This document shows, piece by piece, positions 36,716-45,413 of a stretch of 64,000 nucleotides of DNA. The stretch's first letter is position 1, and each line of letters opens with the position of its first letter. The notes under the pieces were generated by a model. It worked only from the letters and a program-made list of their open reading frames with translations. It did no database searches and had not been told where the DNA came from. Source of the DNA: Pseudomonas frederiksbergensis (GTDB lineage Bacteria > Pseudomonadota > Gammaproteobacteria > Pseudomonadales > Pseudomonadaceae); assembly GCF_900105495.1 (NCBI RefSeq), contig NZ_FNTF01000002.1, forward strand, positions 533,501 to 597,500, written 5' to 3'. Position numbers and translations under genes: made by a program.

Positions 36716-37669
36716 ATGAGCGTTCGTGTCGGGATTGTCATGGATCCTATTGCCGGCATTTCCTACAAAAAGGATAGCTCGCTGGCCATGCTGCTGGCCG
36801 CACAGAAGCGCGGCTGGGAACTGTTCTATATGGAACAGGGGGATTTGTACCAGGCCGAAGGCGAAGCGCGGGCGCGGATGCGTCCGTTGAAAGTCTTCGC
36901 CAACCCGGAAAAATGGTTCGAGCTCGAAGCCGAGACCGACGCGCTGCTGAGCGATCTGGACGTGATCCTGATGCGCAAGGATCCGCCGTTCGACATGGAA
37001 TTCGTCTATTCCACTTACCTGCTGGAGCAAGCCGAACGCGCTGGCGTGCTGGTGGTCAACAAGCCGCAAAGCCTGCGCGACTGCAACGAAAAACTGTTCG
37101 CCACGCTGTTCCCGCAGTGCACGCCGCCGACCATCGTCAGCCGTCGCCCGGACGTACTGCGTGAATTCGCCGATCACCACGGCGACGTGATCCTCAAGCC
37201 GCTGGATGGCATGGGCGGTTCTTCGATCTTCCGTCACACCGCTGGCCACCCGAACCTGTCGGTAATCCTTGAGACACTGACCCTGCATGGCAAACAGCAG
37301 ATCATGATCCAGGGTTACCTGCCGGCAATCGTCGATGGCGACAAGCGCATCCTGATGATCGACGGTGAGCCGGTGGATTATTGCCTGGCACGAATTCCGG
37401 CCGCTGGCGAAACCCGTGGCAACCTCGCTGCCGGTGGCCGTGGCGAAGCCCGACCGCTGACCGAGAAAGATCGCTGGATCGCCGCACAAGTCGGCCCGAC
37501 CCTGCGCGAAAAAGGCCTGTTGTTCGTCGGTCTCGACGTGATCGGCGAGCATCTGACGGAAATCAACGTCACCAGCCCGACCTGCATTCGCGAGATCGAT
37601 AACGCGTTTGGCACCGACATCGGCGGCCTGTTGATGGATGCCATCGATCAGAAGCTCAAGGCCCGTTGA
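36716..37669 (+). CDS. gshB: Glutathione synthetase
   Basis: 317 residues. GshB ligates glycine to gamma-glutamylcysteine with ATP to complete glutathione. ATP-grasp fold: VGIVMDPIAGISYKKDSSLA, VLMRKDPPFDMEF, VNKPQSLRDCNEKLF, LKPLDGMGGSSIFR (glycine-rich loop), and LDVIGEHLTEINVTSPT with the Mg-binding residues. ATG 36716 follows GAGGAAAA. It is divergent from pilG and ends 21 bases before a terminator-like hairpin ahead of tonB. Confidence 0.97.
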   Translation: MSVRVGIVMDPIAGISYKKDSSLAMLLAAQKRGWELFYMEQGDLYQAEGEARARMRPLKVFANPEKWFELEAETDALLSDLDVILMRKDPPFDMEFVYSTYLLEQAERAGVLVVNKPQSLRDCNEKLFATLFPQCTPPTIVSRRPDVLREFADHHGDVILKPLDGMGGSSIFRHTAGHPNLSVILETLTLHGKQQIMIQGYLPAIVDGDKRILMIDGEPVDYCLARIPAAGETRGNLAAGGRGEARPLTEKDRWIAAQVGPTLREKGLLFVGLDVIGEHLTEINVTSPTCIREIDNAFGTDIGGLLMDAIDQKLKAR

Positions 37670-37690
37670 TATAGAACAGCCAAGAAACGA

Positions 37691-37743
37691 CCAACATTGC
37701 GTTATCATCCGCGGCCTGTGAAAAACGCGATGTTGGTTTTTTT
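37691..37743 (+). terminator. Intrinsic terminator of gshB abutting the tonB start
   Basis: CCAACATTGCGTT (37691-37703) pairs with AACGCGATGTTGG (37724-37736) over 13 bp with one G-U, followed by seven T (37737-37743). The tonB ATG begins at 37747, with no ribosome binding site between. Confidence 0.8.
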
Positions 37744-37746
37744 GTC

Positions 37747-38646
37747 ATGACGCTTCCGTCCGATCTACCTGCTGAACTCGCCCATCGTGGCGTGCGCCCG
37801 GCTGATCGCCTCGGTTTTACTCTGTTTCTCGCGGCGCTGATTCACCTGGCCTTGCTGTTGGGCGTCGGCTTTACGATGGTCGAACCCCAGCAAATCAGCA
37901 AAACCCTGGAAATCACCCTCGCCACCTTCAAAAGCGAAAAGAAGCCTGAAAAAGCCGATTTCCTCGCTCAAGAGAATCAGCAAGGCAGCGGCACCCTGGA
38001 TAAAAAGGCCATTCCCAAGACCACCGAGGTCGCGCCTTTCCAGGACAACAAGGTGCAGAAAGTCACGCCACCGCCGGCGGCCAAGCCCGAAGTGCGCGAA
38101 GCCGCACCGAAAGCAGCCGTGACGACCGTCGCGCCCAAGCCGAAAAAGGCCCCGGCCAAAACCGAAGAACCCAAGCCCGTCACCAAACCTGCAGTCGCCG
38201 CGCCGACGTTCGACAGTGAACAGCTGTCCAGCGACATCGCCAGCCTGGAAGCGGAACTGGCCAGCGAACAACAGCTGTATGCCAAGCGCCCGCGGATCCA
38301 CCGCCTGAGTGCCGCGTCGACCATGCGCGACAAGGGCGCCTGGTATAAGGACGAGTGGCGCAAGAAGGTCGAGCGCATCGGCAACCTGAATTACCCCGAC
38401 GAAGCGCGACGCAAGCAGATCTACGGCAATTTGCGCCTGATGGTTTCGATCAACCGCGACGGCTCGCTGTTTGAAGTGCTGGTGCTGGAATCCTCCGGGC
38501 AACCGCTGCTGGACCAGGCGGCGCAGCGCATCGTGCGGCTGGCCGCGCCGTTTTCACCGTTTACCGGGGATTTGGCGGATATCGATCGCCTGGAAATCAT
38601 CCGCACCTGGAAGTTTGCCCGCGGGGACAGACTCTCCAGCAACTGA
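37747..38646 (+). CDS. tonB: TonB-family energy transducer (TonB3-like)
   Basis: 299 residues. An N-terminal cytoplasmic part of ~25 residues and one membrane anchor (LGFTLFLAALIHLALLLGVGF), then a long Pro/Lys/Ala-rich periplasmic linker (VTPPPAAKPE, APKPKKAPAKTEEPKP), and a C-terminal TonB fold (YPDEARRKQIYGNLRLMVSINRDGSL, SSGQPLLDQAAQRIV). TonB proteins pass proton-motive force to outer membrane receptors. In P. aeruginosa the TonB encoded here, between pilG/gshB and yqgE, affects twitching motility. No Shine-Dalgarno precedes the ATG, because the terminator T-run occupies that place. Confidence 0.92.
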   Translation: MTLPSDLPAELAHRGVRPADRLGFTLFLAALIHLALLLGVGFTMVEPQQISKTLEITLATFKSEKKPEKADFLAQENQQGSGTLDKKAIPKTTEVAPFQDNKVQKVTPPPAAKPEVREAAPKAAVTTVAPKPKKAPAKTEEPKPVTKPAVAAPTFDSEQLSSDIASLEAELASEQQLYAKRPRIHRLSAASTMRDKGAWYKDEWRKKVERIGNLNYPDEARRKQIYGNLRLMVSINRDGSLFEVLVLESSGQPLLDQAAQRIVRLAAPFSPFTGDLADIDRLEIIRTWKFARGDRLSSN

Positions 38647-38660
38647 CCCCCCACACCCCC

Positions 38661-38851
38661 CTGTGGAAGCAGGCCTTTGTGGCGAGGGGGCTTGCCCCCG
38701 TTGGGTCGCGAAGCGACCCCAAGCTTGCAACCCCGTTATGACCGGCACACCGCATACAATGGTTTTACGACTGCTGCGCAGCCGAACGGGGCGGTGCGAC
38801 GTTTCGCTAAACCCCCTCGCCACAAAGGCTCGCTCCCACATTTGGTCTGTG
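38661..38851. repeat. Composite palindromic repeat, 'TGTGGCGAGGGGGC' family
   Basis: CTTTGTGGCGAGGGGGCTTG and inverted ACCCCCTCGCCACAAAGG are ~120 bases apart, with GGGTCGCGAAGCGACCCC and a second GGTGCGACGTTTCGC element inside. It is a REP-like doublet of a different type from the others and fills most of the gap tonB-yqgE (38647-38915). Confidence 0.82.
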
Positions 38852-38915
38852 CCAACTGCCAAATTGCGCCATCCTCAGCTTGTCAGTTTGCGCCTCCAAC
38901 GCCACACTAGCGCTC

Positions 38916-39488
38916 ATGAAGAACGTCAGCCCCAGCTACCTCAAGCATCACTTCCTGATCGCCATGCCTCACATGGTCGACCCGAACTTTGCGCACACCT
39001 TGACCTACATCGTCGAGCACACGGCCAATGGTGCCATGGGCCTGGTGGTCAATCGTCCGCAAGACCTCAACCTGGCCGATATCCTCGAGCAACTGCGCCC
39101 CGAGATCGAACCGCCGGTGCTCTGCCAGCATGTGCCGATCTTCATCGGCGGCCCGGTCCAGACCGACCGCGGTTTTGTCCTGCACCCCTCGGGGCAGAGC
39201 TATCAGGCCACCGTCGAGCTCGATGAGAAACTGGCCCTGTCCACCTCCCAGGACGTGCTGTTCGCCATCGCCGACGGCGTCGGCCCGGCAAAAAGCCTGA
39301 TCGCCCTCGGATACGCTGGCTGGGAAGCCGGGCAGCTGGAAGCCGAACTGGCCCAGAACGCCTGGCTGACCTGCCCGTTCGATGCCGAAATCTTGTTCAA
39401 CACCAGCAGCGAACTGCGCCTGGAAGCAGCGGCCAAGCACCTGGGCGTCAATCTCAGCCTGCTGACCAGCCAGGCGGGACACGCCTGA
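38916..39488 (+). CDS. algH: YqgE/AlgH family protein
   Basis: 190 residues. Family pattern HHFLIAMPHMVDPNFAHTLT at the start, GAMGLVVNRP, and IFIGGPVQTDRGFVLH in the middle; GYAGWEAGQLEAELAQNAWL toward the end. AlgH/YqgE was named for a link to alginate regulation in Pseudomonas, and structures show a glutathione-transferase-unrelated alpha/beta fold; its biochemical role is unknown. The ATG at 38916 matches the family. Its TGA overlaps the ATG of ruvX by one base. Confidence 0.94.
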   Translation: MKNVSPSYLKHHFLIAMPHMVDPNFAHTLTYIVEHTANGAMGLVVNRPQDLNLADILEQLRPEIEPPVLCQHVPIFIGGPVQTDRGFVLHPSGQSYQATVELDEKLALSTSQDVLFAIADGVGPAKSLIALGYAGWEAGQLEAELAQNAWLTCPFDAEILFNTSSELRLEAAAKHLGVNLSLLTSQAGHA

Positions 39489-39925
39489 TGGCCCTGCGCC
39501 TGATTTTGGGTTTCGACTACGGCACCAAACAGATCGGCGTTGCGGTCGGCCAGGTGATTACCGGCCAGGCCCGCGAGCTGTGCACCTTGAAGGCACAAAA
39601 CGGTATTCCTGACTGGAATCAGGTCGAAGCCCTGATCAAAGAGTGGAAACCCGATGCCGTGGTGGTGGGCCTGCCCTTGAACATGGACGGCACGCCGAGT
39701 GACATGTGCCTGCGCGCTGAGAAATTCGCCCGCCGCCTCAACGGCCGCTACAACCTGCCCTTCTATACCCACGATGAACGCCTGACCACCTTCGAAGCCA
39801 AGGGTGAACGGCGTGATCGTGGCGGACAAAAGGGCAGCTACCGCGACAACCCGGTGGACGCCATCGCCGCCGCCCTGCTGCTGCAAGGCTGGCTCGACGA
39901 AAACACCGCATTGTTCGAATCCTGA
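39488..39925 (+). CDS. ruvX: Holliday junction resolvase-like protein RuvX (YqgF)
   Basis: 145 residues of the RNase H-like YqgF fold: LILGFDYGTKQIGVAVGQ with the first catalytic Asp, VVVGLPLNMDGT, and DERLTTFEAKG with further acidic residues, then DNPVDAIAAALLLQGWL. YqgF processes the 5' end of pre-16S rRNA and is essential in E. coli. It begins inside the last codon of yqgE, so the two are cotranscribed. The yqgE-ruvX pair is widely conserved. Confidence 0.95.
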   Translation: MALRLILGFDYGTKQIGVAVGQVITGQARELCTLKAQNGIPDWNQVEALIKEWKPDAVVVGLPLNMDGTPSDMCLRAEKFARRLNGRYNLPFYTHDERLTTFEAKGERRDRGGQKGSYRDNPVDAIAAALLLQGWLDENTALFES

Positions 39926-39958
39926 AGAGCCGCAACACGCGTCTCTACTTAGCGACAA

Positions 39959-39992
39959 CCCGAGCCACCTCTCCAGCAGAACCCGGCTCGGG
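39959..39992 (+). promoter_or_regulatory. Stem-loop in the pyrR leader
   Basis: CCCGAGCC (39959-39966) and GGCTCGGG (39985-39992) form a perfect 8-bp stem with an 18-base loop that ends eight bases before the pyrR ribosome binding site (AAGGAG). No T-run follows, so it is not a terminator by itself. A role in pyr expression is inferred from position. Confidence 0.5.
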
Positions 39993-40009
39993 CCCAAGAA
40001 GGAGCAACC

Positions 40010-40513
40010 ATGAGCCTGCCCAATCCCGCCGAACTGATCAGCCAGATGGCGACCCGTCTCAAGGCGCACCTGGAACACCGTGGCATCAGCGAGCCGCGCT
40101 ACATCGGTATTCGTACCGGTGGCGTCTGGGTCGCCCAGGCGTTGCTCGATGAACTGGGCAGCGACTCGCCCCTCGGCACCCTGGACGTCTCCTTCTACCG
40201 CGACGACTTCAGCCAGAACGGCCTGCACCCACAAGTACGCCCGTCTGCCCTGCCGTTCGAGATCGAAGGCCAGCACCTGGTGCTGATCGATGACGTGCTG
40301 ATGAGCGGCCGGACCATCCGCGCCGCCCTCAATGAGCTGTTCGACTACGGCCGCCCGGCCAGCGTGACATTGGTCTGCCTGCTGGACCTGGACGCCGGCG
40401 AGCTGCCGATCCGCCCTAACGTGGTCGGCGCGACTTTGTCGCTGGCCGCCCACGAACGGGTGAAGCTGTCCGGCCCGGAACTCAAGCTCGAACTGCAAGA
40501 CCTCGCCCTTTAA
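40010..40513 (+). CDS. pyrR: PyrR, pyrimidine operon regulator / uracil phosphoribosyltransferase family
   Basis: 167 residues with a type I PRTase fold: the PRPP loop [19 protein letters not shown] is intact, and [14 protein letters not shown] forms the PPi loop. PyrR binds RNA and PRPP or UMP in Gram-positives; in pseudomonads it is always upstream of pyrB. Here it lies 27 bases before pyrB, with a leader hairpin upstream. Whether it regulates or acts as a uracil PRTase cannot be decided from sequence. A strong AAGGAG precedes ATG 40010. Confidence 0.92.
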   Translation: MSLPNPAELISQMATRLKAHLEHRGISEPRYIGIRTGGVWVAQALLDELGSDSPLGTLDVSFYRDDFSQNGLHPQVRPSALPFEIEGQHLVLIDDVLMSGRTIRAALNELFDYGRPASVTLVCLLDLDAGELPIRPNVVGATLSLAAHERVKLSGPELKLELQDLAL

Positions 40514-40540
40514 TTCGCCCTATTGAGAGTCCCCCTCGCG

Positions 40541-41545
40541 ATGACGCCTCTAGAAACCAAGCGCCCGCTGCAGCTCAATGATCAGGGCCAGCTGCGCCAC
40601 TTCCTCTCGCTCGACGGTTTGCGCCGCGAGCTGCTGACGGAAATCCTCGACACCGCCGACTCGTTCCTCGAAGTCGGCGCCCGGGCGGTGAAGAAAGTCC
40701 CGTTGCTGCGCGGCAAGACCGTGTGCAACGTGTTCTTCGAGAACTCCACCCGCACCCGCACCACCTTCGAACTGGCCGCCCAGCGGCTGTCGGCGGACGT
40801 GATCACCCTGAACGTGTCCACGTCGTCGGCGAGCAAGGGCGAAACCCTGCTCGACACCCTGCGCAACCTGGAAGCCATGGCCGCCGACATGTTCGTCGTG
40901 CGTCACGGTGATTCCGGCGCGGCGCACTTCATCGCCGAACATGTCTGCCCGCAAGTGGCGATCATCAACGGCGGCGACGGCCGTCACGCCCACCCGACCC
41001 AGGGCATGCTCGACATGCTCACCATCCGTCGGCACAAGGGCGGTTTCGAAAACCTTTCCGTAGCCATCGTCGGCGACATCCTGCACTCGCGGGTGGCGCG
41101 CTCGAACATGCTCGCGCTGAAAACTCTCGGCTGCCCGGACATCCGCGTGATCGCGCCGAAAACCCTGCTGCCAATCGGCGTCGAGCAGTATGGCGTGAAG
41201 GTCTACACCGACATGACCGAAGGCCTGAAAGACGTCGACGTGGTGATCATGCTGCGCCTGCAGCGTGAACGCATGACCGGCGGCCTGCTGCCGAGCGAAG
41301 GTGAGTTCTACCGCCTGTTCGGCCTGACCACCGCGCGCCTGGCCGGCGCCAAACCGGATTGCATCGTCATGCACCCGGGGCCGATCAACCGTGGCGTGGA
41401 GATTGAGTCGGCGGTGGCCGACGGCCCGCACTCGGTCATCCTCAACCAGGTCACCTACGGCATCGCAATTCGTATGGCTGTGTTGTCCATGGCCATGAGC
41501 GGGCAGACTGCCCAGCGCCAATTCGAGCAGGAGAACGCCCAGTGA
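40541..41545 (+). CDS. pyrB: Aspartate carbamoyltransferase catalytic chain
   Basis: 334 residues. PyrB joins carbamoyl phosphate and aspartate in the second step of pyrimidine synthesis. The carbamoyl-phosphate motif [15 protein letters not shown] is intact, with the aspartate-domain [15 protein letters not shown], and [10 protein letters not shown]. Pseudomonad ATCase is a dodecamer with pyrC' as the second chain, and has an N-terminal extension (to ~residue 20 here) needed for effector binding. The ATG at 40541 is preferred over the TTG at 40523, since it fits P. aeruginosa PyrB. Its TGA overlaps the pyrC' GTG by two bases. Confidence 0.96.
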   Translation: MTPLETKRPLQLNDQGQLRHFLSLDGLRRELLTEILDTADSFLEVGARAVKKVPLLRGKTVCNVFFENSTRTRTTFELAAQRLSADVITLNVSTSSASKGETLLDTLRNLEAMAADMFVVRHGDSGAAHFIAEHVCPQVAIINGGDGRHAHPTQGMLDMLTIRRHKGGFENLSVAIVGDILHSRVARSNMLALKTLGCPDIRVIAPKTLLPIGVEQYGVKVYTDMTEGLKDVDVVIMLRLQRERMTGGLLPSEGEFYRLFGLTTARLAGAKPDCIVMHPGPINRGVEIESAVADGPHSVILNQVTYGIAIRMAVLSMAMSGQTAQRQFEQENAQ

Positions 41546-42813
41546 AGCTCAGCATTCTCGGCGCCCGCGTCATCGATCCGGCCAGCGGCCTGGATCAAGT
41601 TACCGATATCCATATTGAAGCCTGCAAGATCATTGCCCTTGGCACCGCGCCCGCCGGTTTTGTCGCCGTCGACACCCTCGACGCCAAAGGCCTGGTCGCC
41701 GCCCCTGGGCTGGTTGACCTGAACGTCGCCCTGCGCGAGCCGGGCTACAGCCGTAAAGGTTCAATCGTCAGCGAAACCCGCGCTGCCGCGGCCGGTGGTG
41801 TCACCAGCCTGTGCTGCCCGCCGAAAACCAAACCGGTGCTGGACACCTCGGCCGTGGCCGAGCTGATCCTCGACCGCGCCCGCGAGGCCGGCAACACCAA
41901 GGTGTTCCCGATCGGCGCCCTGAGCAAAGGCCTGGACGGTGAACAGCTGGCCGAGCTGGTCGCCTTGCGCGATGCCGGTTGCGTGGCCTTCGGCAACGGT
42001 CTGGACAGCTTCCGCAACACCCGCACGCTGTGCCGGGCGTTGGAATACGCCGCAACATTCGACCTGACGGTGATTTTCAACTCTCAGGACCATGACCTGG
42101 CCGAAGGTGGCCTGGCCCACGAAGGCCCGACCGCCAGCTTCCTCGGCTTGCCTGGCATTCCGGAAACCGCTGAAACCGTGGCCCTGGCGCGTGATCTGCT
42201 GCTGGTCGAGCAAAGTGGCGTGCGCGCGCACTTCAGCCAGCTCACCAGTGCCCGTGGCGTGGCCCTGATCGCTCAGGCCCAGGCTCGCGGCCTGCGGGTG
42301 ACGGCCGATGTCGCCCTGTATCAGCTGATCCTGACCGACGAAGCGCTGATCGATTTCAGCAGCCTCTATCACGTCCAGCCACCGCTGCGCACCCGCGCCG
42401 ACCGCGATGGCCTGCGTGAAGCGGTGAAATCGGGAGTGGTGTCGGCGATCTCCAGCCATCACCAACCCCACGAGCGGGACGCCAAACTGGCGCCGTTCGG
42501 GGCCACCGAGCCGGGTATCAGCAGCGTTGAACTGCTGCTGCCGTTGGCGATGACGCTGGTGGAAGACGGTTTGCTGGACCTGCCGACGCTGCTGGCGCGC
42601 TTGAGCACCGGACCTGCCGAGGCATTGCGCCTGCCGGCGGGCAAACTGGCGGTAGGTGGACCGGCGGACATCGTCCTGTTCGACCCGGCGGCTTCGACCG
42701 TGGCCGGCGAGACCTGGCTGTCCAAAGGCGAAAACTGCCCGTTCATTGGCCATAGCCTGCCGGGCGTGGTGCGTTACACCCTGGTGGATGGACGCATCAG
42801 CCACCAGGCGTAA
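41542..42813 (+). CDS. pyrC': Dihydroorotase-like protein, non-catalytic (PyrC' of the ATCase complex)
   Basis: 423 residues of the amidohydrolase barrel, starting at a GTG overlapping pyrB. The metal-ligand sequence, normally DxHxHxREPG, reads [15 protein letters not shown], so both metal histidines are gone, and the usual DHAPH is SHHQPH. It is therefore the inactive dihydroorotase homologue known from P. putida and P. aeruginosa, needed to assemble active PyrB dodecamers. A true DHOase must be encoded elsewhere. Later parts ([28 protein letters not shown]-like IPETAETV) keep the fold. Confidence 0.93.
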   Translation: MKLSILGARVIDPASGLDQVTDIHIEACKIIALGTAPAGFVAVDTLDAKGLVAAPGLVDLNVALREPGYSRKGSIVSETRAAAAGGVTSLCCPPKTKPVLDTSAVAELILDRAREAGNTKVFPIGALSKGLDGEQLAELVALRDAGCVAFGNGLDSFRNTRTLCRALEYAATFDLTVIFNSQDHDLAEGGLAHEGPTASFLGLPGIPETAETVALARDLLLVEQSGVRAHFSQLTSARGVALIAQAQARGLRVTADVALYQLILTDEALIDFSSLYHVQPPLRTRADRDGLREAVKSGVVSAISSHHQPHERDAKLAPFGATEPGISSVELLLPLAMTLVEDGLLDLPTLLARLSTGPAEALRLPAGKLAVGGPADIVLFDPAASTVAGETWLSKGENCPFIGHSLPGVVRYTLVDGRISHQA

Positions 42814-42819
42814 GACCGA

Positions 42820-42898
42820 AAAGATCGCAGCCTGCGGCAGCTCCTACACGGGAATATGCATTTCCCTGTAGGAGTTGGCGAAGCCTGCGATCTTTTGA
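42820..42898. repeat. Long inverted repeat, 'GATCGCAGCCTGCG' family
   Basis: AAGATCGCAGCCTGCGGCAG CTCCTACA and its inverted partner TGTAGGAG...GCCTGCGATCTT, ~20 bases apart; sister of 10386-10470. Between convergent pyrC' and TM2 genes; possible terminator. Confidence 0.85.
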
Positions 42899-42907
42899 TC
42901 TTTGCTG

Positions 42908-43327
42908 TTATCGACTCTGGGCATTGCGAATCGACACCTGGTCATTCAGCGTCCAGAAGTCATACAGCACCCCCAGAAAGAACAACCCGCCCGTCACCAA
43001 GTACAGCAATCCGCTGATCCACTTCCCCTGATACATGCGGTGTACGCCAAAAACCCCAAGAAACGTCAGCAGAATCCACGCAACGTTGTACTCAATGGGC
43101 CCGGCGGTAAAACGCAGGTCCGCTTCACGATCCATGGCCGGGATCAGAAACAGGTCGATCAACCAACCGATACCCAACAAACCGAAGGTGAAGAACCAGA
43201 TCGTCCCCGTCACCGGCTTGCCGTAATAGAAGCGGTGAGCGCCGGTAAAACCGAAAATCCACAGCAGGTAACCAATCACCTTGCTGTGCGTGTCTTGTTG
43301 CGAGACAGGCTGTTGATAGGTGTTCAT
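42908..43327 (-). CDS. TM2-domain membrane protein
   Basis: 139 residues with four hydrophobic segments in two TM2-type pairs: KVIGYLLWIFGFTGAHRFYYG (the TM2 signature), TIWFFTFGLLGIGWLIDLFL, then VAWILLTFLGVFGVHRMYQG and LLYLVTGGLFFLGVLYDFWT. Two copies of the G(x)HRFYxGK-like motif indicate an internal duplication. TM2 proteins are widespread and of unknown function in bacteria. It is convergent with pyrC' and divergent from the NlpC gene 250 bases away, with no other gene in that gap. Confidence 0.85.
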   Translation of the reverse strand: MNTYQQPVSQQDTHSKVIGYLLWIFGFTGAHRFYYGKPVTGTIWFFTFGLLGIGWLIDLFLIPAMDREADLRFTAGPIEYNVAWILLTFLGVFGVHRMYQGKWISGLLYLVTGGLFFLGVLYDFWTLNDQVSIRNAQSR

Positions 43328-43577
43328 GAAGGACCTCGATTCACACGATAGATAAATATTCTTTAAATCTTTGTGACTTTTTTACAGGTGGCCGACGTAT
43401 GGCAAATGCTACCTTGTGTCCCGTCAAAGCCTTGTAGCACAAGCGTTGTGTCCGACAATCGCGTCTATTTTCAGCTTATTTGGTTCCGTTGACCCCAAGG
43501 TTGAATCGACCAACGGCCTCGAAAGGGCCAAAAAAGCTGTTATAAAGTTGCGCGCTAACTTATATGAGCCTTGCCTA

Positions 43578-44195
43578 ATGCGTCCATTTTTCAAGACATG
43601 GCTAACCATTTGCCTTTTGATGCCACTGGCCGCCCACGCCACCAATCGTGAGCAACGTCTTCCTAACGTTAATGGTTACACCCCTAAATCCCATGTTTCT
43701 GCTCCTTCGAGCAAAAACAAACAGACCGTAAAACGCGCTCCTCAACTGAGCAGCAAAAGCGGCCTTGTTCCGCCAATGGCGAGCAAGGAAAGCAGCGACG
43801 TGCTGAGCCGCGCCGTTAACGTCCTCGGTACACCCTACCGTTGGGGCGGCAGCAGCCCAAGTAAAGGGTTCGACTGCAGTGGCCTGGTGAAATACGCGTT
43901 CAACGACGCCACGTTTGATCTGCCGCGCACGTCCAATGCGATGGCCAGCGGTCATGGCGACAAAGTCGATCGCAAGGATCTGAAGCCTGGCGACCTGATT
44001 TTCTTCAACATCAAGAGTCGTCGGGTCAATCACGTTGCCATCTACCTGGGCAACGACCGCTTCATCCACGCGCCGCGTCGTGGCAAGTCGGTGAGCATCG
44101 ACACCCTGAAGAAACCGTACTGGGAAAAACACTACGTGGTGGCCAAGCGGGTTATGCCGAAAGAGAAGAACACCCTGCAGGTTGTTCAACGCTAA
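43578..44195 (+). CDS. NlpC/P60 (C40) cell-wall hydrolase
   Basis: 205 residues. Signal peptide (MRPFFKTWLTICLLMPLAAHA), a basic Ser/Lys-rich linker, and an NlpC/P60 domain with GTPYRWGGSSPSKGFDCSGL (nucleophile Cys100), NHVAIYLGNDRFIHAPRRG (His152, and a polar third residue). These D,L-endopeptidases cut stem peptides in peptidoglycan. ATG 43578 gives the signal peptide; an upstream in-frame start at 43416 lies in the leader. It faces pilT across a nested palindrome. Confidence 0.9.
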   Translation: MRPFFKTWLTICLLMPLAAHATNREQRLPNVNGYTPKSHVSAPSSKNKQTVKRAPQLSSKSGLVPPMASKESSDVLSRAVNVLGTPYRWGGSSPSKGFDCSGLVKYAFNDATFDLPRTSNAMASGHGDKVDRKDLKPGDLIFFNIKSRRVNHVAIYLGNDRFIHAPRRGKSVSIDTLKKPYWEKHYVVAKRVMPKEKNTLQVVQR

Positions 44196-44204
44196 TCCGG
44201 CACT

Positions 44205-44314
44205 GATCGTTCCCACGCTCTGCGTGGGAATGCAGCCCGGGACGCTCCGCGTCCCTGCCGAAGCGGACGCAGAGCGTCCATTGAGGCATTCCCACGCAGA
44301 GCGTGGGAACGATC
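44205..44314. repeat. Nested palindromic repeat, copy 5 (110 bp)
   Basis: GATCGTTCCCACGC...AATGCAGCC, GACGCTCCGCGTC with a CCTGCCGAAGCGGACGCAGAGCGTCC interior, then TTGAGGCATTCCCACGC...GAACGATC. Lies between convergent NlpC and pilT genes. Confidence 0.9.
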
Positions 44315-44323
44315 TACTCCCCC

Positions 44324-45358
44324 TCAAAAACCATCCGGCGTGCGCGCTTTCTCCCGCGCATGCTCGCGGCTGATAAAGCCCTTGCTTACCAGCTCCTTCA
44401 AGCACATATCCAGCGTCTGCATCCCCAGGTTGCCCCCGGTCTGAATCGACGAGTACATCTGCGCCACCTTGTCTTCGCGGATCAGGTTACGGATCGCTGA
44501 CGTGCCGAGCATGATTTCGTGGGCCGCGATCCGCCCGCCGCCGATCTTCTTGATCAACGTCTGCGACACCACCGCCAGTAACGACTCGGACAGCATCGAG
44601 CGAACCATCGACTTCTCATCTCCCGGAAACACGTCCACCACCCGGTCGATGGTTTTCGCCGCCGATGTCGTGTGCAGCGTGCCAAATACCAGGTGGCCGG
44701 TTTCGGCGGCGGTCAACGCCAGGCGAATGGTCTCGAGATCGCGCATTTCCCCCACCAGGATCACGTCCGGATCCTCCCGCAGGGCCGAGCGCAGCGCCGT
44801 GGCGAAACTGCGCGTATCACGATGGACTTCGCGCTGGTTGATCAAGCATTTGCGCGACTCGTGGACGAACTCGATCGGGTCTTCGATGGTGAGGATGTGC
44901 TGATGACGATGGCTGTTCAGATGATCGATCATCGCCGCCAAAGTGGTGGATTTGCCGGAACCGGTCGGCCCGGTCACCAGCACCAGCCCCCGCGGCGCTT
45001 CGGTAATCTTGCGAAACACCTCCCCCATACCGAGGTCTTCCATGCTCAGGACCTTGGACGGAATGGTCCGGAACACCGCGCCAGCACCGCGATTGTGGTT
45101 GAACGCGTTAACCCGAAAACGCGCCACGCCGGGCACGTCGAAGGAGAAGTCGGTCTCCAGGTGCTTCTCGAAGTCCACGCGCTGCGTGTCGTTCATGATG
45201 TCGTAGATCAGCGCCTGCACCTGTTTGTGGTCCAGGGCCGGCAGGTTGATGCGCCGCACATCGCCGTCGACCCGAATCATCGGGGGCAGGCCGGCAGACA
45301 GATGCAAGTCGGATGCGCCCTGTTTCGCGCTGAAAGCCAGCAGCTCAGTGATATCCAT
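44324..45358 (-). CDS. pilT: PilT, twitching-motility retraction ATPase
   Basis: 344 residues. A hexameric secretion-type ATPase that powers type IV pilus retraction. N-terminal PAS-like part (MDITELLAFSAKQGASDLHL), Walker A GPTGSGKST near residue 131, Asp box (TIEDPIEFVH), Walker B LVGEMRDLETI, His box (GTLHTTSAAKTIDRV), and the AIRNLIRE retraction motif, with a C-terminal EHAREKARTPDGF close to P. aeruginosa PilT. The start at 45358 matches that protein; longer in-frame upstream codons overlap yggS. In P. aeruginosa pilU follows pilT; here it does not, and the repeat and NlpC gene follow instead. Confidence 0.97.
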   Translation of the reverse strand: MDITELLAFSAKQGASDLHLSAGLPPMIRVDGDVRRINLPALDHKQVQALIYDIMNDTQRVDFEKHLETDFSFDVPGVARFRVNAFNHNRGAGAVFRTIPSKVLSMEDLGMGEVFRKITEAPRGLVLVTGPTGSGKSTTLAAMIDHLNSHRHQHILTIEDPIEFVHESRKCLINQREVHRDTRSFATALRSALREDPDVILVGEMRDLETIRLALTAAETGHLVFGTLHTTSAAKTIDRVVDVFPGDEKSMVRSMLSESLLAVVSQTLIKKIGGGRIAAHEIMLGTSAIRNLIREDKVAQMYSSIQTGGNLGMQTLDMCLKELVSKGFISREHAREKARTPDGF

Positions 45359-45413
45359 AGCGTTCCTCAATTCCAGTAGAATGCCGCGAACCTTCAGCCG
45401 CCGGCGCCTCTTG

